A DNA stretch of 9,624 nucleotides, taken from NCBI GenBank assembly GCA_934546725.1, contig CAKTED010000044.1, positions 1 to 9,624 of the forward strand, read 5' to 3'. This stretch comes from an uncultured Oscillospiraceae bacterium. GTDB taxonomy: Bacteria > Bacillota > Clostridia > Oscillospirales > Oscillospiraceae. The notes beneath the pieces were generated by a model. The model ran no database searches. It saw nothing but the letters and a program-made list of their open reading frames with translations, and was not told the DNA's origin. Positions 5,906-9,624 of this stretch are shown in pieces (position 1 is the first letter of the stretch; each line of letters starts with the position of its first letter). The translations under genes were made by a program, and so were the position numbers.

Positions 5906-6204
5906 TCAGTTTCCTCCTTATGATATCCCAGGAGCTTGCCGGGCAGATAAAGCCAGGGCTTTTTCAGCGCGGAGTTATAATTTTCCGCCGCCTGCCTGTA
6001 AATGCTTTCGCTGCGGTCAAGGATCTGCGCGTATTCCGACGAGCCGCCGTGCTCGCGCAGCTTTTTCCTGCACACCGCAAGCTGGCCCGCAGCGCTCTCC
6101 ACGGTGCTGCACTTTTCGCGCAATACCCTCCGCGCGTCAAAAAGCCACAGGGTTATAAGCCCCGCCGCGACCACTGCCGCGACAAGCCCTGCCAGCCATG
6201 CCAT
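5902..6204 (-). CDS. Small LemA-like membrane protein
   Basis: Protein of 100 aa with one N-terminal membrane helix (about residues 2-22, WLAGLVAAVVAAGLITLWLF) and a polar, helical remainder. The C-terminal stretch AENYNSALKKPWLYLPGKLLGYHKEE resembles the LemA family ending, in which a YN...P...LIA...GF pattern is usual. LemA proteins are normally about 180 aa, so this would be a half-length, divergent member missing the first long helix pair. The function of LemA is not established. The frame is open to a TTG at 6228, but GGGAGG about 7 bases before the ATG at 6204 decides the start. The stop codon overlaps the peptidase start by four bases (ATGA), implying translational coupling. The LemA assignment is by pattern only. 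Confidence 0.7.
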   Translation of the reverse strand: MAWLAGLVAAVVAAGLITLWLFDARRVLREKCSTVESAAGQLAVCRKKLREHGGSSEYAQILDRSESIYRQAAENYNSALKKPWLYLPGKLLGYHKEETE

Positions 6205-6237
6205 CTGCGCCCCTCCCTTGATATTCAAGCACCGTAT

Positions 6238-6246
6238 AACATAGCA
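6238..6246 (-). promoter_or_regulatory. Extended -10 promoter of the LemA-like/peptidase operon
   Basis: On the minus strand TGCTATGTT has the TGn extension and a 4/6 -10 hexamer (TATGTT). No convincing -35 is present 17 bases upstream (GATCCG), which fits a promoter needing an activator. Predicted start near 6231, 27 bases before the ATG. Confidence 0.4.
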
Positions 6247-6270
6247 CTTCTCCGCCGCGTCGGATCACCG

Positions 6271-6307
6271 GCGGCACGAAATGTATGCTTTTGCGGCGCG
6301 AAATGTA
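6271..6307 (+). promoter_or_regulatory. Tandem direct repeats, candidate LytTR response-regulator binding site
   Basis: GCGGCACGAAATGTA (6271-6285) and GCGGCGCGAAATGTA (6293-6307) match at 14 of 15 positions with a 22-bp period. The identical cores CGAAATGTA are 9 bp with a 13-bp spacer. AgrA/LytTR-type regulators are known to bind 9-bp direct repeats separated by 12-13 bp. The pair lies between the divergent promoters of the peptidase operon and the LytTR regulator's own operon. Confidence 0.7.
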
Positions 6308-6336
6308 CATTTGCACTTTCGCGGGCAGAAATTCTG

Positions 6337-6345
6337 TGTTAAAAT
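6337..6345 (+). promoter_or_regulatory. Extended -10 promoter of the two-component operon
   Basis: TGTTAAAAT contains TGn followed by TAAAAT (5/6 match). The -35 position (TTTCGC, 6317-6322) is weak, again consistent with activation from the repeats just upstream. Predicted start near 6352, 26 bases before the ATG. Confidence 0.5.
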
Positions 6346-6377
6346 ATGAGCACGAACTGTTTGGAAGGAGGATAAAA

Positions 6378-7103
6378 ATGTATATAGCCATATGTGACGA
6401 TCAGGCCGCCGACCGCAGTGCCATAAACGAGCTGCTTGACGAATGGACGCAGCTCCGGCACGCGGCCGCGCGGCGCCGCAGCTTCTGCAGCGCCGCAGAG
6501 CTGCTGGATAACGCCCGCAGCGAGAGCTTCACGCTGTATCTGCTCGACGTAATGATGCCGGGACTGGACGGCATGGACGCCGCGCGCGAGATCCGCTCCT
6601 TTGACGCCTCCGCAGAGATCGTTTTTCTCACCTCCTCCCCGGGCTTTGCCTACGAAAGCTACGGGGTCAGGGCCTTTGATTATCTGCTCAAGCCCATAGC
6701 GGAAAATCGCTTTTTCCCCATTCTCGATTCTCTCTGGCTGCGCGATCAGAAGCCTGCCGAGGGGCTGACGCTCAAATCCGGCTCAACGCTCGTGCGCATT
6801 CCGTTTTCTCACCTGGCCTATGTTGAGGTAAGCGGCAGGCACCTTTATTTCAACCTTACGGACGGGCAGGTGCGCGAGGTGGCCGGCGCGCTGAAGGAAT
6901 ATGAACACCTTCTGCTCACGCGGCGCGAATTCACGCGCATCCACCGCTCCTACATCGTGAACATGCTCCAGATCGAAGAGCTCTCGCCCTCCGGCGTAAA
7001 AACCTTTCTCGGCAGGAGTCTGCCCGTATCGCGGCTTATTTACCCCCAGCTGCAAAAGGATTACATGCAGCTGCTCTTTTCCGGCAGGGAGGATCAGACA
7101 TGA
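6378..7103 (+). CDS. LytTR-family (AgrA-like) response regulator
   Basis: Cytoplasmic transcription factor of 241 aa. The receiver domain spans about residues 1-120: acidic pocket Asp7-Asp8 in MYIAICDDQ, phosphoacceptor Asp57 in LYLLDVMMPGLDG, Thr85 in VFLTSS and Lys105 in DYLLKP, all in expected places. A LytTR DNA-binding domain follows at about 134-235, with the signature strand SHLAYVEVSGRHLYFNLTDG and the conserved segment FTRIHRSYIVNMLQIEEL. The frame is open 31 codons further upstream, but GGAAGGAGG 7 bases before the ATG at 6378 fixes the start. It overlaps the kinase gene by four bases (ATGA), so the pair is co-translated. Tandem repeats upstream are its likely binding site. Confidence 0.93.
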   Translation: MYIAICDDQAADRSAINELLDEWTQLRHAAARRRSFCSAAELLDNARSESFTLYLLDVMMPGLDGMDAAREIRSFDASAEIVFLTSSPGFAYESYGVRAFDYLLKPIAENRFFPILDSLWLRDQKPAEGLTLKSGSTLVRIPFSHLAYVEVSGRHLYFNLTDGQVREVAGALKEYEHLLLTRREFTRIHRSYIVNMLQIEELSPSGVKTFLGRSLPVSRLIYPQLQKDYMQLLFSGREDQT

Positions 7104-8392
7104 GAGCCACGGAAGTTTTCAGCCTGATAAACTACGCCCTCGTACTGATATTCGGCCTTTTTCTCAGTGCGGGTATCTCCGGCGGCTGGAGCAGCGTGCG
7201 TCAAAAGCGCCTGATCTTCGCGCTCTGTCCGCTTTTCTTTGCCGTTCAGACTCTGTTCTGGAAAATTTTCGGCTTCGATACAGTGGAGAGGCTCTATCCC
7301 CTGCTGGTGCATCTTCCTCTCGTGCTCATCCTCATATTCGCGCTGAAAAAATCCGTCGGGGTGGCGCTTGTGAGCACCTGCACGGCGTATCTCTGCTGTC
7401 AGCTGCCGAACTGGGGCCGCATGGCTGTCACTGCGCTGAGCGGCTCGGCTCTTCCGGGTGAAATAGTGTACACCATCCTCATAATCGCCGTTTTCGTCCT
7501 GCTTTGGCGCTTCTTTGTCCGCGCCGCCTACGACGCCATGACATATTCTCCGCTTGCCCTGCTGCTTTTCGGCAGTCTGCCCGTGGCGTACTATTTCTTC
7601 GACTATGCCACCACGATATACTCCGACGCGCTCTATTCCGGCGTGAGAGCCATAAACGAATCGCTCCCGACGATGATAATTCTTTTCTATGTTGCCTTTC
7701 TCACGGCCTACCACGTTCAGTCTCAAAAGCGGGCGGATGCCGAGCTGCAAAGCTCGCTGCTGGAAACCGCGCTGAAGCAGTCTCAGCTTGAGATGGACTC
7801 TCTGCGCCGCTCTGAGCTGCAAACGGCGGTTTATCAGCACGATATGCGCCACCACCTCAATATGATAGACGGCCTTCTGAGCGCCGGAAATCCCGCTCAG
7901 GCGGCGGAATACATCCGCTGTGTCCGGCAGGATATAGAGGCAATAACGCCCCGGCGCTACTGCGAAAACGAGACCGTAAACCTTCTCTGCTCCTCCTTTG
8001 CCGATAAGGCCGCCAATATCGGAGCCACGCTCAACATAAACGCCAGTCTGCCGCGTGAGCTCTCAATTTCCGATACCGAGCTCTGCTCCGTTTTGTCAAA
8101 CGGTCTTGAAAACGCGCTGCGCGCCGTCTCCGCCCTTCCCGAGGAAGAGCGAAGCGTTTCGCTATACTGCGGCGTGAAGCTCAACAAGCTGCTTATCGAA
8201 ATAAGAAACCCCTGCGCCTGCGACGTTCGCTTCTCCGGCGGGCTCCCCGTCTCGCAGCACAGCGGCCAGGGGCATGGCTACGGCTGCCGCAGCATATGGC
8301 AGATAGCCCGTAAAAACGGCGGCCTGTGCGTTTTCAGCGCAAAGGGCGGCAGCTTTCTGCTCCAGGTAATGCTTCCCGTGGCGGCGGGCTGA
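7100..8392 (+). CDS. AgrC-like membrane sensor histidine kinase (GHKL)
   Basis: Polytopic sensor kinase of 430 aa. The first 205 residues hold six or seven membrane helices (about 7-26, 38-58, 65-82, 85-103, 118-140, 149-169, 187-205) with no recognisable soluble sensor domain, as in peptide-sensing AgrC/VirS-type kinases. A coiled-coil region (about 208-243) leads to the phosphoacceptor His247 in YQHDMRHHLNMIDGLL. The ATPase domain carries the N-box LSNGLENAL (Asn334, Asn338) and a glycine loop GQGHGYG (389-395), the arrangement of HATPase_c_5 kinases. GGGAGG lies within the end of the regulator gene and the start overlaps its stop. The signal is unknown: no agrB- or agrD-like gene is in the window. 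Confidence 0.92.
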   Translation: MRATEVFSLINYALVLIFGLFLSAGISGGWSSVRQKRLIFALCPLFFAVQTLFWKIFGFDTVERLYPLLVHLPLVLILIFALKKSVGVALVSTCTAYLCCQLPNWGRMAVTALSGSALPGEIVYTILIIAVFVLLWRFFVRAAYDAMTYSPLALLLFGSLPVAYYFFDYATTIYSDALYSGVRAINESLPTMIILFYVAFLTAYHVQSQKRADAELQSSLLETALKQSQLEMDSLRRSELQTAVYQHDMRHHLNMIDGLLSAGNPAQAAEYIRCVRQDIEAITPRRYCENETVNLLCSSFADKAANIGATLNINASLPRELSISDTELCSVLSNGLENALRAVSALPEEERSVSLYCGVKLNKLLIEIRNPCACDVRFSGGLPVSQHSGQGHGYGCRSIWQIARKNGGLCVFSAKGGSFLLQVMLPVAAG

Positions 8393-8436
8393 GGCTTTTT
8401 TGCCCGATATCTCAAACTTTATATGCATGGCATAAA

Positions 8437-8585
8437 CCGAAAACGTCCGCGCGGCGCACCATTGCTGATGCGCTTCACGGACGTTTTCGGCGGCAGGCCC
8501 AGTGAGGGAGAAGGGTAGGGCCAGCCAACGATATTTAAGGAAAAAGCGATTTGCGGCGCGGTGAAGTCAGCATTTCACCGGCCGC
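8437..8585 (+). ncRNA. Candidate structured RNA: three consecutive stem-loops
   Basis: Hairpin 1 (8437-8490): 13-bp perfect stem CCGAAAACGTCCG/CGGACGTTTTCGG, a symmetric 4x4 internal loop (CGCG/TTCA), then 5-bp GCGCA/TGCGC and a 10-base loop. Hairpin 2 (8492-8526): GGCAGGCCC/GGGCCAGCC, eight pairs around one A-A mismatch, with a purine-rich 17-base loop. Hairpin 3 (8553-8585): GCGGC-g-CGGTGAA with TTCACCG-GCCGC and an 8-base loop, followed by AT-rich sequence. I see no match to known riboswitch or small-RNA signatures and no clear dedicated promoter; it could also be the 3' untranslated region of the kinase operon. Strand is assumed from the neighbours. Confidence 0.45.
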
Positions 8586-8743
8586 ATATATAATAATCCC
8601 GTCAACGTTTCAAAGCGCTTTCACATTGCAGGGATCAAAGGTTTTTTCTCCTGCTTTCGGCGGATAGCTGGGCTTGCATGCCTCTTTTGTATCATTTAAT
8701 GAGCATTTTGAATAAATTTTATATAAAAACCAATATAAAGCGC
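8586..8743. other. AT-rich upstream region of the glycyl-radical activase gene
   Basis: No gene supported. Apart from the two AAAGCGCTT motifs, it holds only an A/T-rich run around 8690-8735. The longest open stretch on the minus strand (ending at 8610) is antisense to the activase gene and has no start or ribosome binding site within this region. Confidence 0.5.
8610..8623. promoter_or_regulatory. cre-like (CcpA) motif
   Basis: TCAAAGCGCTTTCA differs at one position from the Bacillus catabolite-responsive element pattern TGNNARCGNWWWCA. A second copy of the core, AAAGCGCTTG, is at 8737-8746 next to the downstream promoter. No experimental or positional proof that CcpA binds. Confidence 0.4.
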
Positions 8744-8773
8744 TTGCCAAATGACTGTGAGTGATATTATAAT
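8744..8773 (+). promoter_or_regulatory. Promoter of the glycyl-radical activase gene
   Basis: TTGCCA (8744-8749), 18-base spacer, perfect TATAAT (8768-8773). Predicted start near 8780, leaving a leader of about 37 bases. The AAAGCGCTTG motif at 8737-8746 overlaps the -35, where a bound repressor would block polymerase. Confidence 0.7.
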
Positions 8774-8816
8774 AAACTGTAAAGATATATGAAAATGAAA
8801 AGGTGGTTTTGTTACT

Positions 8817-9624
8817 TTGGAATATGAAAATGCACCCGGCCGTATATACGATATACAGGGCTACGCCGTACACGACGGCCCCGGTATACGCACCACGGTA
8901 TACACCAAGGGCTGCCCTCTGCGCTGTCTCTGGTGCCACAGCCCGGAATCTCAGCTGCACAAATTCCAGCTTGGCTACCTCCCCATGAAGTGTCTGGGCG
9001 TCGGCCTGTGTCAGAACACCTGCCTCAACGCCTGCGATCAGGGCGCGCTCATCGTCGGCGAGCCGGAGAAGGCGCTGGACGGCTCCGGCACGCTCCGCAA
9101 GATAAACGTTGACCGCGCAAGGTGTAACGAATGTCAGAAGTGCGCGGAGGCATGTATCAACAAGGCACTCTATACCGCCGGATGGGATACGAACGTGGAC
9201 GAGGTCTTCGAGCGCGTTATAAAAGACCGCGTGTTTTTCCGCAACGGAGGCGGCATAACCATCTCCGGCGGCGAGGCCATGAGCCAGTTTCCTTTTACAT
9301 ATAATCTCGCCCGCAGGCTCAAGTCCGAGGGCATCCACATCTGCCTTGACACCACCGGCTTTGCGGATACGGAGCAGTTCCGCGATATACTGCCGTACAT
9401 CGATCTTTTCCTCTACGATCTCAAGCACATGGACTCCGAAAGGCACAAAAAGCTCACCGGCGTCCCGAATGAGAAGATCCTCGAAAACGCGCGCTTCCTC
9501 GCCGATAACGGCGGCAAGCTTCAGATACGGGTCCCCGTCATCCCCCGCCTGAACGACAGCGAGGAGAACCTTCGCGGAACGGCAAGGTTCTGCTCCGAGC
9601 TCGGCAGCGCCGTCACTCTCGTGC
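8817..9624 (+). CDS. Glycyl-radical enzyme activating enzyme (radical SAM), C-terminus outside window
   Basis: Radical SAM protein that would install the glycyl radical on a partner enzyme of the pyruvate formate-lyase superfamily under anaerobic conditions. The 269 residues present include HDGPGIRTTVYTKGCPLRCLWC, with the SAM-cluster cysteines Cys33, Cys37 and Cys40 (CX3CX2C). Between this and the rest of the barrel is a ferredoxin-like insert with two cysteine quartets: Cys59/65/69/73 (CX5CX3CX3C) and Cys103/106/109/113 (CX2CX2CX3C). The SAM-binding glycine motif ISGGEAMSQ is at 149-157, and LFLYDLKHMD follows. This cluster-rich form is typical of activases for decarboxylases, dehydratases and lyases rather than pyruvate formate-lyase itself. 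The substrate enzyme cannot be told. The start is TTG: AAAGGTGG lies 10 bases upstream, an in-frame stop sits at 8796-8798, and no ATG or GTG is available. Confidence 0.92.
   Translation, partial: MEYENAPGRIYDIQGYAVHDGPGIRTTVYTKGCPLRCLWCHSPESQLHKFQLGYLPMKCLGVGLCQNTCLNACDQGALIVGEPEKALDGSGTLRKINVDRARCNECQKCAEACINKALYTAGWDTNVDEVFERVIKDRVFFRNGGGITISGGEAMSQFPFTYNLARRLKSEGIHICLDTTGFADTEQFRDILPYIDLFLYDLKHMDSERHKKLTGVPNEKILENARFLADNGGKLQIRVPVIPRLNDSEENLRGTARFCSELGSAVTLV

Noticed and set aside
7094..7855. 253-aa minus-strand frame
   Set aside because: Shadow of the histidine kinase coding strand with skewed composition and no start signal.
8469..8519. Short ORF (ATG at 8469, 16 codons) as a possible AgrD-like peptide for the kinase
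   Set aside because: No ribosome binding site, and it lies inside a stable stem. It has no amphipathic leader or cysteine-containing ring segment, and there is no agrB gene nearby.
8780..8816. ZTP (pfl) or other riboswitch upstream of the glycyl-radical activase
   Set aside because: The predicted leader is only about 37 bases, too short, and the hairpins at 8437-8585 lie upstream of the promoter and lack the ZTP consensus.
8610..9446. 278-aa minus-strand frame reaching into the intergenic region
   Set aside because: Mostly antisense to the activase gene. The part inside the intergenic region has no usable start or ribosome binding site.

Overview
The window looks like a chromosomal segment of an endospore-forming, GC-rich Clostridia member, most likely a gut Oscillospiraceae-type Firmicute. 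The clues are a SpoVAC homologue, strong AGGAGG-type ribosome binding sites, frequent TTG starts, a glutamate racemase / YwiB-like / ArgS gene order, LytTR and GHKL two-component proteins of the AgrA/AgrC type, and a glycyl-radical activating enzyme. The taxonomic call is inference from gene content; no rRNA gene is present.

Layout. Positions 1-1544 hold a leftward housekeeping operon: murI (glutamate racemase), a YwiB/DUF1934-like gene and the first 34 codons of argS, driven by a promoter near 1516-1544. Positions 1656-2611 are rightward: an unrecognised acidic 135-aa protein, a terminator, and spoVAC, whose ribosome binding site and probable forespore promoter lie inside that terminator. 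Positions 2612-3015 are a non-coding island of perfect hairpins with an exact 44-bp direct repeat. Positions 3085-3825 hold a self-contained TetR-family regulator with a near-consensus promoter, a 24-bp palindromic operator over the start of transcription, and a terminator.

Positions 3917-6246 form a leftward two-gene operon: a small LemA-like membrane protein translationally coupled to a clostripain-family (C11) lipoprotein peptidase. It is divergent from a rightward two-gene operon (6337-8392) encoding a LytTR response regulator and an AgrC-like membrane histidine kinase. The shared 170-bp intergenic region carries two 15-bp direct repeats with a 22-bp period, the architecture used by LytTR regulators. 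They sit midway between the two predicted -10 elements. I infer that the two-component system controls itself and the surface peptidase operon. This is the most system-like feature of the window.

Positions 8393-8816 are intergenic: three successive hairpins (8437-8585) that could be a structured RNA, then an AT-rich stretch with two AAAGCGCTT motifs, the second overlapping the promoter of a glycyl-radical activating enzyme gene that runs off the window end (8817-9624). Its partner glycyl-radical enzyme is presumably beyond the edge.
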